From: MADRE3 sp963718195
GTDB lineage: Bacteria; Desulfobacterota; Desulfobulbia; Desulfobulbales; Desulfocapsaceae
Assembly: GCA_963718195.1 (NCBI GenBank)
Contig: CAVQYQ010000003.1
Coordinates: 248,001-312,000, forward strand
Reading direction: 5' to 3'
DNA: 64,000 bases
Position 1 is the stretch's first letter; each line of letters starts with the position of its first letter. Shown here piece by piece: positions 25,947 through 33,973 of this stretch. Under the pieces are notes generated by a model. That model searched no databases and had not been told where the DNA came from. It saw only the letters and a program-made list of their open reading frames with translations. The position numbers and the translations under genes were made by a program.

Positions 25947-26699
25947 TTATCTTCGATTGATGGCAATGGCCATGCAGGCGGCTCCAAAACCGTTGTCTAT
26001 ATTGACAACCGCTACCCCGGGGGCACAGCTGTTAAGCATACCCAGAAGTGCTGCAAAACCGCCAATTCCAGCGCCATAACCCACGGATGTCGGAACGGCT
26101 ATTAACGGACAACTGACCAGGCCACCGATGACGCTTGGCAACGCTCCTTCCATTCCGGCCGCAACGATAATCACAGAGGCTCTGGCTAACAACTGTTGTT
26201 TATCAAGGAGGCGGTGAAGTCCGGCAACGCCAACATCATAGAGCGTTGTGACCGGATGGCCGAGACTTTCAGCAGTGACCCGGGCCTCCTCGGCAACTCC
26301 GATGTCAGATGTGCCGGCACAGACAATAACGATATCACCGCGGACCGCACCCTTGTCGACGGCTATTTCTCGGCAGCAGAGTATCCGGGCCTGGTGGTGA
26401 TAGGTCAGTTCGGGTATCGCCTGCCTGACTGATTCGCCTTTTTGAGGGTCAATTCTTGTCGCCATAACCGGACCTGGTTTCTCCATCATTGCCTGCACGA
26501 TGGAGATGATCTGTTGGTCAGTTTTCGAACTGCCAAATATCACTTCCGGGATTCCTGTCCTCAGGGTGCGCTGGTGGTCAATACAGGCGTCAGGAATTGA
26601 TTCAGCTGGAAAATTTTTTAATGATTCCAGAGCATCCGGAACCGCTAATGTTCCATTTTGGATCGCCACTAATATTTCTTCAATATGTTTTTGATTCAT
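25947..26699 (-). CDS. larB: LarB, nickel-pincer cofactor biosynthesis carboxylase
   Basis: A 250-residue protein matching LarB, which carboxylates and hydrolyses nicotinic acid adenine dinucleotide as the first step of the nickel-pincer nucleotide cofactor of lactate racemase. The C-terminal half resembles the PurE/AIR carboxylase fold: IVCAGTSDIGVAEEA, LYDVGVAGLHRLL, IVAAGMEGALPSVIGGLV and PTSVGYGAGIGGFAALLGML. Length is normal. larA, larC and larE are not in the window, so the partners are elsewhere, or the product serves another racemase or epimerase. Confidence 0.92.
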   Translation of the reverse strand: MNQKHIEEILVAIQNGTLAVPDALESLKNFPAESIPDACIDHQRTLRTGIPEVIFGSSKTDQQIISIVQAMMEKPGPVMATRIDPQKGESVRQAIPELTYHHQARILCCREIAVDKGAVRGDIVIVCAGTSDIGVAEEARVTAESLGHPVTTLYDVGVAGLHRLLDKQQLLARASVIIVAAGMEGALPSVIGGLVSCPLIAVPTSVGYGAGIGGFAALLGMLNSCAPGVAVVNIDNGFGAACMAIAINRR

Positions 26700-26976
26700 C
26701 GCAGGCCAATGAGAAGGTGGTCGCAGGTTGTTCTGTTTGATTATCCCCGTCGGATCACAGGTATATCTGCCTGTAACTGATCATGGAGGTTATATTTGCG
26801 AAAACGTTTGTACCTGTTTACCACTATAGGGAATTCTGTTACAGTTATTTTTTTTTGTTACGTCATACTGTTGCCGGTATCTGCTTTTACCTTTTTTCCA
26901 GCTCTGTTTCGGAGGCAGGTACTTCGGTGAGTCTGACGCTGAGAAAACAGATAATCATATAAATAAGGGTTTGAAA

Positions 26977-27423
26977 GTGTATACACGAATATATTTTTTC
27001 AGATTTCCCAGGACGACAAGCGACAAGCCGATCATATATCGTCTCATTAAGGAGCATGATGTTGAAGTTAATATACTCAGAGCCGATATTTTGCCGCAGA
27101 GCGAAGGAATTATGATTCTTGAGCTTAAAGGGACAAAGCATAATGTTAAAGATGCACTCAATTACCTTGAGCAGCTTGGCGTTGAGATAGAGCGGTTGGC
27201 CACGAGAGTTCGTCGGGATGAAGAAAGCTGCTTTCAATGTGGAGCCTGCACAGGTGTCTGTCCTGTAGGTGCCTTGTCAATCCGTAGAGCGGATATGGCG
27301 GTTTTGTTTGATGCCGATAAGTGCACCGGTTGCAGCCAGTGTGTTCTCATCTGTCCGGTACGGGCAATGGAAATGTCACTTGGAAAAGAGTGGCTTCAAA
27401 AGGAAGCCGGGACAACGGTCTGA
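26977..27423 (+). CDS. NIL domain / 4Fe-4S ferredoxin protein
   Basis: A 148-residue protein. Residues 1-75 form a NIL domain (RIYFFRFPRTTSDKPIIYRL, then VEVNILRADILPQSEGIMIL), a small ferredoxin-fold domain also found on methionine transporter ATPases. The C-terminal half is a two-cluster ferredoxin: CFQCGACTGVCPVGAL and CTGCSQCVLICPVRAM. Such proteins are frequent in anaerobes and tied to homocysteine or sulfur metabolism in some. I choose GTG 26977 because AAGGG lies seven bases upstream; TTG 26971 is too close to that site. It stands alone between larB (divergent) and the trx-bamD run. Confidence 0.86.
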   Translation: MYTRIYFFRFPRTTSDKPIIYRLIKEHDVEVNILRADILPQSEGIMILELKGTKHNVKDALNYLEQLGVEIERLATRVRRDEESCFQCGACTGVCPVGALSIRRADMAVLFDADKCTGCSQCVLICPVRAMEMSLGKEWLQKEAGTTV

Positions 27424-27473
27424 AAAGAAACGCAGGAGTGTTGAGAAGGAAGTTGATACTTTCTGTTTTCACC

Positions 27474-28259
27474 CTACCAGGGAGTAAAATCCTTCCAGTT
27501 GGGCAGTGAGAGATCTTTGAACCAATCGCCAAAACCAGAGGTTGGCGGGGTTCCGGCCTGAATCAAGTCAAGCATCTCCTGGGCCCTGGGAGCGATTTTG
27601 GCATCCGGGTACATGGCGAGAAGATATTTAAGGCGAGTCTCTGCCTCCAGATATTTCTCAGTCCTCAGGTAAAATTTTACAACATAAAATTCATGATTCA
27701 CCAGAAACTCGTTTGCTGCGGCAATGCGGGCCTTTGCCTCCTGGCGGTATGGTGAATCAGGAAAAGCACGCAGCAACTCCTCAAAGGCCTGAATCGATTC
27801 TATCGCTCCAGATATGTCCCTGTCTATGGTGTCGATTCTACTATAGTTCGCCATGGCTTTCTGGTACATGACGTATGGTATCGCTTCATTTGTCGGGTGT
27901 CGATCCTCAAATTCATTGTATAACACCACTGCTTCAGCGTAATTTTCCATATAATAATTGCAGTCAGCAGCTTTCAACTCAGCCAATGGCGCCTGGGGAC
28001 TGAATGGATAACGATCGAGTATCTCGTTGAAATAATCAATTGCCAGGTAATATTTACCGACGTTAAACTCATCCATTCCCTTCATGACCAGCTGCTCAGC
28101 AGGAAGATAAACCTCAGCTTTTTCCTTGCCAAAGCTGAACATGTCGCCGACCTTTGCACATCCCGGAAGACAGAGGAAAAAAAGCAGGAGGAGGATGGGT
28201 CCGGAAGTCCGGATAATAGCCTGATGGAGCGATGTAGATCTTTTTCTGGACATTGGCAT
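27474..28259 (-). CDS. bamD: Outer membrane assembly lipoprotein BamD
   Basis: A 261-residue lipoprotein of the BAM complex that folds outer membrane beta-barrel proteins. With ATG 28259 the N terminus is a lipoprotein signal: basic MSRKRS, a hydrophobic stretch, and the lipobox LPGC with C34 as lipidation site. The mature part carries TPR repeats (VGKYYLAIDYFNEILDRYPF, YAEAVVLYNEFEDRHP, FEELLRAFPDSPYRQEAK) typical of BamD/YfiO. GGA seven bases upstream supports this start; the longer frame reaches into trxB and is unlikely. It lies 22 bases after trxB. Confidence 0.92.
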   Translation of the reverse strand: MPMSRKRSTSLHQAIIRTSGPILLLLFFLCLPGCAKVGDMFSFGKEKAEVYLPAEQLVMKGMDEFNVGKYYLAIDYFNEILDRYPFSPQAPLAELKAADCNYYMENYAEAVVLYNEFEDRHPTNEAIPYVMYQKAMANYSRIDTIDRDISGAIESIQAFEELLRAFPDSPYRQEAKARIAAANEFLVNHEFYVVKFYLRTEKYLEAETRLKYLLAMYPDAKIAPRAQEMLDLIQAGTPPTSGFGDWFKDLSLPNWKDFTPW

Positions 28260-28281
28260 TGGAATTTCCAACCTGATCTTT

Positions 28282-29214
28282 TTAACTACGACTAGCGAGG
28301 TAATGTTCTGCGGCAATAACTGCTGTTGCTGCTTCACCGCAGGCATTGACAACCTGGCGCATCACCTTGCTCTGGATGTCGCCAGCTGCGAAGACACCGG
28401 GAACGCAGGTGAGGGTTTCCTTGTCAGCCGGAATAAAACCCCAGCCATCTGCATTGAGCTGCTCCAGTGGCAGCATATCATTATTTGGTGTAACACCGAT
28501 CAGTATAAAGGCACCCTGGACGTCAAGCGTTGATTTATTTCCATCTTTATCGGTGAGTGCAACCCGCTCAACTTCATCCTTGCCTTCTATTGCCGTGACC
28601 TGGGTATTCCAGATATAGTCTATTTTCTCATTTGCAAAGGCGATTTCCTGAATAATCTTGGTAGCCCGAAGTTCATCACGGCGATGAATCAGGGTTACTT
28701 TACTTGCAAATCGGGTCAGATAATCCGCTTCCTGGACTGCGGTATCACCTCCGCCGATGACGGCTACGTTCATATTGCGGTAGAACGGCGCGTCGCAGGT
28801 GCCGCAGTATGAAACCCCCTTGCCGCTTAACTCAGCTTCTCCCGGGATGCCGAGCTTATTGGCACTGGCGCCGGTACAGATAATAAGCGAGTCACAGGTC
28901 ATCTCGGAGTCATCGATAAAAACCAGTTTCTTCTTATCAGGGTCATCGAGGACAACGGATTTGACCTCCCGGGTAATCATATTGAGATCAAAACGCTTGG
29001 CATGGGCTGTCATTTTATCCATCAGGTCAAAACCTGATATTCCCTCCGGGAATCCGGGGTAATTATCAACCCAGTCAGTAAGGAGAACCTGCCCCCCGGG
29101 TGCTCCTTTTTCTATCAAGACATGATCAATTCTGGCCCTTGCGGCATAAAGCCCTGCAGTAAGACCTGCAGGGCCACCACCAAGTATCACGAGTTCGTAA
29201 TGATTTTTTCCCAT
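28282..29214 (-). CDS. trxB: Thioredoxin reductase
   Basis: A 310-residue flavoenzyme reducing thioredoxin with NADPH. The FAD site is LGGGPAGLTAGLYAARA, the redox-active pair is CGTCDAPFY (CxxC, about residues 137-140), the NADPH site is VAVIGGGDTAVQEADYL, and the C-terminal FAD motif is GVFAAGDIQS. Length is normal. It follows trxA by 69 bases on the same strand, so the full thioredoxin system is in one unit with bamD downstream. Confidence 0.97.
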   Translation of the reverse strand: MGKNHYELVILGGGPAGLTAGLYAARARIDHVLIEKGAPGGQVLLTDWVDNYPGFPEGISGFDLMDKMTAHAKRFDLNMITREVKSVVLDDPDKKKLVFIDDSEMTCDSLIICTGASANKLGIPGEAELSGKGVSYCGTCDAPFYRNMNVAVIGGGDTAVQEADYLTRFASKVTLIHRRDELRATKIIQEIAFANEKIDYIWNTQVTAIEGKDEVERVALTDKDGNKSTLDVQGAFILIGVTPNNDMLPLEQLNADGWGFIPADKETLTCVPGVFAAGDIQSKVMRQVVNACGEAATAVIAAEHYLASRS

Positions 29215-29283
29215 GGAGAAGTCGTCCGGTGTTGGAGATTATTCAAATAAACGGATTGGCTGCGGCGGGGCAAGCCCGGCCCG

Positions 29284-29610
29284 TTACAGGGCTTTGTTGA
29301 TCAGTTCGATTAGCTGGGTTTTACCAACTGCACCGGTGATTTGATCGACAACTTCTCCATCCTTGAAGATTATCAGCGTGGGAATTGCCCGGATACCAAA
29401 TTTCCCAGGGGTAACAGGATTGTCGTCAACATTCATCTTGGCAATGGTTACTTTGCCGTCGTATTCATCTGCAAGTTCTTCAACAACGGGGCCGATGGCC
29501 TTGCAGGGCCCGCACCAGGGTGCCCAGAAATCAACCAGGGTCGGCTGGGCAGATTTGATGGTGGTATCGAATTCAGCATCACTAATTTGCTGGACTTTGT
29601 CGCTTGCCAT
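29284..29610 (-). CDS. trxA: Thioredoxin
   Basis: A 108-residue classical thioredoxin: active site WAPWCGPCKAIGP (Cys 32/35 region), buried Asp near the N terminus, cis-proline motif IRAIPTLIIFKDGE, and GAVGKTQLIELIN at the end. The gene has a clear ribosome site (GAAGGAGAG) before its ATG, and is first of trxA-trxB-bamD. It is the electron donor for ribonucleotide reductase, methionine sulfoxide reductase and, in sulfate reducers, probably other disulfide targets. Confidence 0.98.
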   Translation of the reverse strand: MASDKVQQISDAEFDTTIKSAQPTLVDFWAPWCGPCKAIGPVVEELADEYDGKVTIAKMNVDDNPVTPGKFGIRAIPTLIIFKDGEVVDQITGAVGKTQLIELINKAL

Positions 29611-29691
29611 TACAACTCTCCTTCGAAATTAAAATTTATCTTTCCTGTTCAATCAGTTACTGGTTGTCAAGGAGTGTGCAAACACCCGCTT

Positions 29692-29720
29692 ACTTTACCT
29701 TCTGCACTACCGGCTGACAA
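29692..29720 (-). promoter_or_regulatory. Candidate promoter of trxA-trxB-bamD
   Basis: Minus-strand -35 TTGTCA (29720-29715), 17-base spacer, -10 TAAAGT (29697-29692). Confidence 0.4.
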
Positions 29721-29812
29721 GCAAAATGTTGGCCTGCGCTCCGGCTGTACCAGAAATACGTGAGTTCAATAGTGTGTATGAACGGTGAAAGATCAAGAGG
29801 CTATGAACAGGT

Positions 29813-29842
29813 TTGACAGGTAAACAGCCTCCGTGATATATT
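29813..29842 (+). promoter_or_regulatory. Promoter of hemL
   Basis: A perfect -35 TTGACA (29813-29818), an 18-base spacer and -10 TATATT (29837-29842); start near 29849. Confidence 0.6.
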
Positions 29843-29951
29843 CGCGCCCTGGGATTACCAGGATTATAATTACTTTTGCTTATCTATTTTGAATAATTCT
29901 GGTATTACCAACAAAGTGAATCGAAAAGCTACCTATACTATGGGGGATGAT

Positions 29952-31244
29952 ATGACAATAATGGCGTCGGAAAAACTGTTTGAACAAGCACAGAAAGTGA
30001 TTCCAGGTGGGGTCAACAGCCCGGTTCGAGCCTGCCGCTCAGTCGGGTGTGACCCACTTTTCATCAAGCGTGCGCATGATGCGACCGTTATTGATGAGGA
30101 TGGGAATAGTTACACCGATTACGTCTGTTCCTGGGGACCGATGATCATGGGACATTCGCATCCAGAAATTATCTCAGCCATTCAGGATGCAGCCGTTTCC
30201 GGTACCAGCTTTGGGGCTCCAACGAAAACAGAGATAACGCTTGCTGAAATGGTTGTGGAGGCAGTGCCATCACTGGAGAAAGTGAGATTTGTCAATTCAG
30301 GCACTGAGGCGACAATGAGTGCAGTCCGTTTGGCCAGAGGATATACCGGTCGGAATATCCTGGTCAAGTTTGACGGTTGTTATCACGGCCATGCAGATTC
30401 GTTCCTGGTGAAAGCCGGGTCGGGGCTGGTTACACTCGGAATTCCCGGTAGTCCTGGCATTCCTGATGATATCGTAAAAAATACTGTGTCAATCCCCTAC
30501 AACGATCTTGACATCCTGGAAAAAACATTAACGGATCCGAACCTTGATATTGCTTGCGTGATCATTGAACCGGTTGCAGGGAATATGGGATGTGTTGTTC
30601 CTGAGAACGGGTTTCTCAAACGACTTCGAGCATTGACCGCTGAGCATGGCATTGTGCTGATTTTTGATGAAGTCATCACCGGTTTTCGACTCGCCTATGG
30701 CGGTGCCCAGGAATATTTCGGTGTAACGCCGGACCTGACCTGCCTTGGGAAAATCATTGGGGGTGGGCTTCCTGTGGGAGCCTATGGGGGTAAAGCCGAA
30801 ATTATGAACCATATTGCCCCGGATGGCCCCGTTTACCAGGCTGGCACACTGTCCGGCAACCCACTTGCAATGAGTGCAGGGATTGCCGCCCTGAAGATCT
30901 TACAGCGGCCGGGATTCTATGAAGAGCTCAACACCAAGGCCGGTGCATGTGCAGCCTCTGTCAAAGAGATCGCGGCGCGCTCCGCTGTTGATGTCCAGGT
31001 GAACAGTATTGGCTCCTTGATGACAAGTTTTTTTACCGCCCGCAAGGTGACTGATTTTGATAGCGCCATGAGTGCTGATACAGATTTATATGCAGCACAT
31101 TACAGAAACATGTTGTCACGGGGAATCTATCTCGCCCCTTCACAATTCGAGGTCGCATTCGTGTCGGCGGCACATACGTTGAATGACATGAAAAACCTGG
31201 AAAAAATGACTGAATGGTCATTCAAAAAATTGGCGGAAAAGTAA
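29952..31244 (+). CDS. hemL: Glutamate-1-semialdehyde 2,1-aminomutase
   Basis: A 430-residue PLP enzyme making 5-aminolevulinate in the C5 route to tetrapyrroles, needed here for siroheme and heme. Motifs: AQKVIPGGVNSPVRACRSVG near the N terminus, RFVNSGTEATMSAVRLARGY, LIFDEVITGFRLAYGGAQ, and the PLP lysine in CLGKIIGGGLPVGAYGG. I choose ATG 29952, which gives the usual family length and has GGGGGA four bases upstream; ATG 29961 is possible. It has its own promoter and precedes the F0 genes by 88 bases. Confidence 0.96.
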   Translation: MTIMASEKLFEQAQKVIPGGVNSPVRACRSVGCDPLFIKRAHDATVIDEDGNSYTDYVCSWGPMIMGHSHPEIISAIQDAAVSGTSFGAPTKTEITLAEMVVEAVPSLEKVRFVNSGTEATMSAVRLARGYTGRNILVKFDGCYHGHADSFLVKAGSGLVTLGIPGSPGIPDDIVKNTVSIPYNDLDILEKTLTDPNLDIACVIIEPVAGNMGCVVPENGFLKRLRALTAEHGIVLIFDEVITGFRLAYGGAQEYFGVTPDLTCLGKIIGGGLPVGAYGGKAEIMNHIAPDGPVYQAGTLSGNPLAMSAGIAALKILQRPGFYEELNTKAGACAASVKEIAARSAVDVQVNSIGSLMTSFFTARKVTDFDSAMSADTDLYAAHYRNMLSRGIYLAPSQFEVAFVSAAHTLNDMKNLEKMTEWSFKKLAEK

Positions 31245-31252
31245 AAAATTCG

Positions 31253-31281
31253 TTGACTTTGGCTGGGAGGCATGCTACCAA
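31253..31281 (+). promoter_or_regulatory. Promoter of the F0 operon
   Basis: -35 TTGACT (31253-31258), 17-base spacer, -10 TACCAA (31276-31281); start near 31288, about 45 bases before atpZ. Confidence 0.5.
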
Positions 31282-31332
31282 ACCCTGTTATATTGCAAGT
31301 GAAGATGCCACTGGTTTAGAGCGGTTCGTGAC

Positions 31333-31587
31333 ATGTCCGATTTCAAAAAAGAAATGATGTTTTTGCTCGGACATTACGGGCATATCGGGATTACGATTGT
31401 CGCATCTATTTTCATTGGCCTGGGGCTCGGTATTTTCCTCGACCAGAAAGTATTTGAAGGTCGTACCGCTCCCTGGTTTACGTTTATTGGGCTGGCTTTC
31501 GGGATAGCTGCCGGTTTTAAAAGTCTGTTTGAAATTCTCTGGCGGAGCAGTAAGTCGCTGGAAGATAAAACAGACGAAAAAGAATAG
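31333..31587 (+). CDS. atpZ: AtpZ/AtpI family protein
   Basis: An 84-residue protein with two membrane helices (ITIVASIFIGLGLGIFLDQ and WFTFIGLAFGIAAGFKSLFE), matching the AtpZ/AtpI family encoded at the head of atp operons. AtpZ homologs have been linked to c-ring assembly or cation transport for the ATP synthase. Both helices are glycine-rich and the C terminus is charged. It is followed three bases later by atpI. Confidence 0.88.
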   Translation: MSDFKKEMMFLLGHYGHIGITIVASIFIGLGLGIFLDQKVFEGRTAPWFTFIGLAFGIAAGFKSLFEILWRSSKSLEDKTDEKE

Positions 31588-31590
31588 ACG

Positions 31591-32007
31591 GTGGAAGAGT
31601 TACTGTCCCTGAAGAAAATGCTGGTCATGAGCTGGTTTTATCTGCTCATCCTCGTGCTGGGATCATGGCTCATTGGGTCATGGTCATTTGCGTGGGCTGT
31701 CATGGCAGGCGGCGTTATCTCCATTGTGAGTTTTCATGTTTCACAGCGTGATGTGACAGCTTTCATGGATTCGCTTGCTCCAGGCCAGGAGGATGTGGCT
31801 GTAAATGATCATGTAAAGAAAAGTAAAAAGGGTTTTATTGTTAAATTTTGGCTCCGGCTTTTCCTGATCGGTCTTGTCCTGTTTTTTCTGATAAAGAGCA
31901 GCGACATTAACGTATTTGGTCTAATTCTGGGGCTAACAACGGTAGTCTTCACCATCACCGTATCGGCAGTAACCGTTGCGTGGAGATACTACTTCAGCAG
32001 GAGGTAA
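31591..32007 (+). CDS. atpI: ATP synthase protein I
   Basis: A 138-residue membrane protein with four predicted helices in two pairs (about 13-30, 33-48, 87-103 and 108-130) separated by a charged loop. Position between atpZ and atpB, size and hydrophobicity match AtpI, the c-ring assembly factor; sequence conservation in this family is low. It starts with GTG 31591, three bases after the atpZ stop. Confidence 0.78.
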   Translation: MEELLSLKKMLVMSWFYLLILVLGSWLIGSWSFAWAVMAGGVISIVSFHVSQRDVTAFMDSLAPGQEDVAVNDHVKKSKKGFIVKFWLRLFLIGLVLFFLIKSSDINVFGLILGLTTVVFTITVSAVTVAWRYYFSRR

Positions 32008-32017
32008 AAAGGGGAAT

Positions 32018-32740
32018 ATGGAACATCCAATACTGTTTATTTCAATTATTCTGGAAACACTCGGTCTTCCGGTCCCTCATGGGCCGGTTGGGCACAGCTT
32101 TCTGGAGCAATTGTGCGCACCTTACATGACCTACACCTGGTTGGTCATGGCCTTTCTGTTCTTTGTTTCCAAGCTGACACTCAGCAACCTTGAGATGGTT
32201 CCGGGGAAAGGACAGAATTTCTGGGAGATCCTCATTGGTGGAATGGATGATTTTTTTGTGGACAACATGGGAAGAAAACTGACCGATCAGTTTTTCCCGA
32301 TGCTGGCCACCTTCGCGCTCTATATTGCGGTGGCCAACCTGATCGGCCTCATTCCTGGATTCATGTCACCAACCTCCTCCATTAATACAACGCTGGCGCT
32401 GACCATAATAGTCTGGCTGACCCATCACTTCATTGGCTTCCGGGAGCACGGACTCAGCTACTATAAGCACTTCATGGGGCCGATGTGGTGGCTGGTCCCG
32501 CTTATGCTCCCCATCGAGCTGATCAGTAACTTCGCCAGACTGTTATCGCTCTCTATTCGTCTTTTCGGAAATATTATGGCAAAAGAGACGCTGCTCGGTA
32601 TTCTGTTCATGCTGGCAGGCGCTTTTTTTGCTCCGCTGCCGATCATGATCCTCGGTGTACTTGTGTCACTCGTACAGGCGATGGTTTTTGTGCTGCTGAC
32701 GGTTGTTTATTTCGGCCAGGCGCAGGAGCACGCACATTAA
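32018..32740 (+). CDS. atpB: F0F1 ATP synthase subunit a
   Basis: A 240-residue membrane stator subunit forming the proton half-channels. The essential arginine is in LLSLSIRLFGNIMAKE, and the adjacent helix reads VLVSLVQAMVFVLLTVVYFG with the conserved QA pair. ATG 32018 follows AAAAGGGGAAT, a good ribosome site; the frame upstream overlaps atpI and is not used. It is third in the F0 operon, with atpE 82 bases downstream. Confidence 0.96.
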   Translation: MEHPILFISIILETLGLPVPHGPVGHSFLEQLCAPYMTYTWLVMAFLFFVSKLTLSNLEMVPGKGQNFWEILIGGMDDFFVDNMGRKLTDQFFPMLATFALYIAVANLIGLIPGFMSPTSSINTTLALTIIVWLTHHFIGFREHGLSYYKHFMGPMWWLVPLMLPIELISNFARLLSLSIRLFGNIMAKETLLGILFMLAGAFFAPLPIMILGVLVSLVQAMVFVLLTVVYFGQAQEHAH

Positions 32741-32822
32741 GTTCAGCGGGAACAACAGTTCCTGTTGCTATAGTTTTTAGGAAGAAGGCCAAACCAACTA
32801 AATTTTACAAGGAGACATTACA

Positions 32823-33071
32823 ATGGAAGGAAATCTGCAATTGGCATTGATTTGTATTGGCGCTGCTCTATCAATCGGACTTGCCGGGCTCGGAGCCGGT
32901 ATCGGCATCGGTTCTGTTGGTCAGGGAGCTACCATGGGTCTTGCCCGTAACCCTGAAGTACAGCCGAAACTGATGGTTTTCATGATTCTCGGCATGGCGC
33001 TTGCTGAATCAATCGCCATTTATGGACTCGTTATTTCTCTGATCCTGCTCTATGCTAATCCGCTGATGTAG
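32823..33071 (+). CDS. atpE: F0F1 ATP synthase subunit c
   Basis: An 82-residue hairpin proteolipid of the rotor ring. The ion-binding carboxylate is E62 in MALAESIAIYGLV; the polar loop is ARNPE (R42-N43-P44). The first helix is glycine-rich (GLGAGIGIGSVGQG). Aligned on the loop, residue I29 occupies the position where sodium-binding c subunits have glutamine, so proton coupling is more likely. A strong site (ACAAGGAGACATTACA) precedes the ATG. Confidence 0.97.
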   Translation: MEGNLQLALICIGAALSIGLAGLGAGIGIGSVGQGATMGLARNPEVQPKLMVFMILGMALAESIAIYGLVISLILLYANPLM

Positions 33072-33105
33072 CAGGAGTGATTGTCTGTCCACTTGGTTGG
33101 ACATT

Positions 33106-33147
33106 GCAAAAAGGCTGCAGAATTCTCTGCGGCCTTTTTGCGTTTTA
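33106..33147 (+). terminator. Terminator of the F0 operon
   Basis: A 15-base stem with one G-T pair (33106-33120 with 33127-33141) and a 6-base loop; the descending arm contains CCTTTTTGC followed by GTTTTA. It lies 35 bases after the atpE stop. Confidence 0.85.
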
Positions 33148-33220
33148 TCGAAGGTAATGTTTGAACTATCTGGTTTTGTGAACAGAAGTGAAAGGATCTC
33201 AGAGGTTGCGGACAGAGTCT

Positions 33221-33973
33221 ATGGAAGCTGATGACGACATCCTGATTCATCCGGGGAAAGGGCGAAAGGAAAGATCATTGCCAGATCGTGCAATCCTGGT
33301 CGCCAATCCAGCAGAGGCACGCATCGCCCAGGAACAAATGCGTCGACATGGTGCTGATTCAAGGTTCCTGTATAACTCTGGGCTCCTTGTTGATGAGCGT
33401 CGGCGACTCTGCCTTGCCGGTCCATCGCTGGGAGCACCGGCCGCCGGGCTTGTTCTTGAAAAACTGATAGCCCTTGGAGTTACCCGGATATGTCTGTTCA
33501 GTTGTTGCGGTGCAATTAATCAAGATTATTCAATCGGTGACGTGCTTGTTGGCATCTCCGGTGTTTCCGGTGAGGGGGTGTCACACTATTATGGTGGTAT
33601 TCCTGATCCTGCGGTCTCCCGGGAGGAAACAGAGAGGTTACGAAATTTTCTTAAGAATGAGGAGGTCAGCTGGCACGAAGGTGGTATCTGGTCGACTGAT
33701 GCACCCTATCGAGAGAGAAGGTCTGAACTGAACCGATTGCACCAGCAATACGGTGTTGATGGGGTGGACATGGAGTTTACCGCCCTCTGTTCGATAGCCT
33801 CTTTCAGAAGCGTTCACTTGTCAGCTTTGTTTGTGGTCTCGGATGAGTTGTGGGGCCCCGGGTGGAACCCCGGTTTTACCGGAAAAGTGTACAAGGATCG
33901 GTGTAAGATGCTGATTTCCAGTCTTATTGTGTCTATGTTGGAAGAAGGGAAAAAAAATGGCCAAAACGTTTAA
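33221..33973 (+). CDS. Nucleoside phosphorylase family protein
   Basis: A protein of about 250 residues of the uridine/purine nucleoside phosphorylase (PNP/UDP) superfamily. Visible are LAGPSLGAPAAGLVLEKLIA, ICLFSCCGAINQDYSIGDVL (phosphate/ribose pocket), and GVDGVDMEFTALCSIASF with the conserved Met-Glu that binds ribose hydroxyls. Base specificity is not clear; uridine phosphorylase or MTA/AMP nucleosidase-like roles are possible. ATG 33221 is preferred, but GTG 33188 in frame is possible. It overlaps rimO by 17 bases, implying coupling. Confidence 0.85.
   Translation: MEADDDILIHPGKGRKERSLPDRAILVANPAEARIAQEQMRRHGADSRFLYNSGLLVDERRRLCLAGPSLGAPAAGLVLEKLIALGVTRICLFSCCGAINQDYSIGDVLVGISGVSGEGVSHYYGGIPDPAVSREETERLRNFLKNEEVSWHEGGIWSTDAPYRERRSELNRLHQQYGVDGVDMEFTALCSIASFRSVHLSALFVVSDELWGPGWNPGFTGKVYKDRCKMLISSLIVSMLEEGKKNGQNV

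Larger units (their letters stand above)
29611..29951. other. Divergent intergenic region trxA/hemL
   Basis: These 341 bases contain a minus-strand promoter candidate for trxA (29692-29720) and a better plus-strand one for hemL (29813-29842). The frame of hemL stays open upstream to a TTG at 29889, but those codons do not resemble the family. No RNA gene or repeat is seen. Confidence 0.45.

Noticed and set aside
25929..25948. Plus-strand terminator-like AACCA-GGTTG-TGGTT with T run
   Set aside because: No plus-strand gene precedes it, and it overlaps the larB stop region on the other strand; the stem is only five bases.
26783..26959. 58-codon frame between larB and the NIL/ferredoxin gene
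   Set aside because: Runs of T give low-complexity codons, no ribosome site, and no family features.
32823..33071. Sodium-binding signature in subunit c (Q34 and the ES pair at 62-63)
   Set aside because: When aligned on the R-x-P loop, the glutamine of sodium-type c rings falls at I29, not Q34, and the residue after Ser63 is Ile, not Thr. Proton coupling is the simpler reading.
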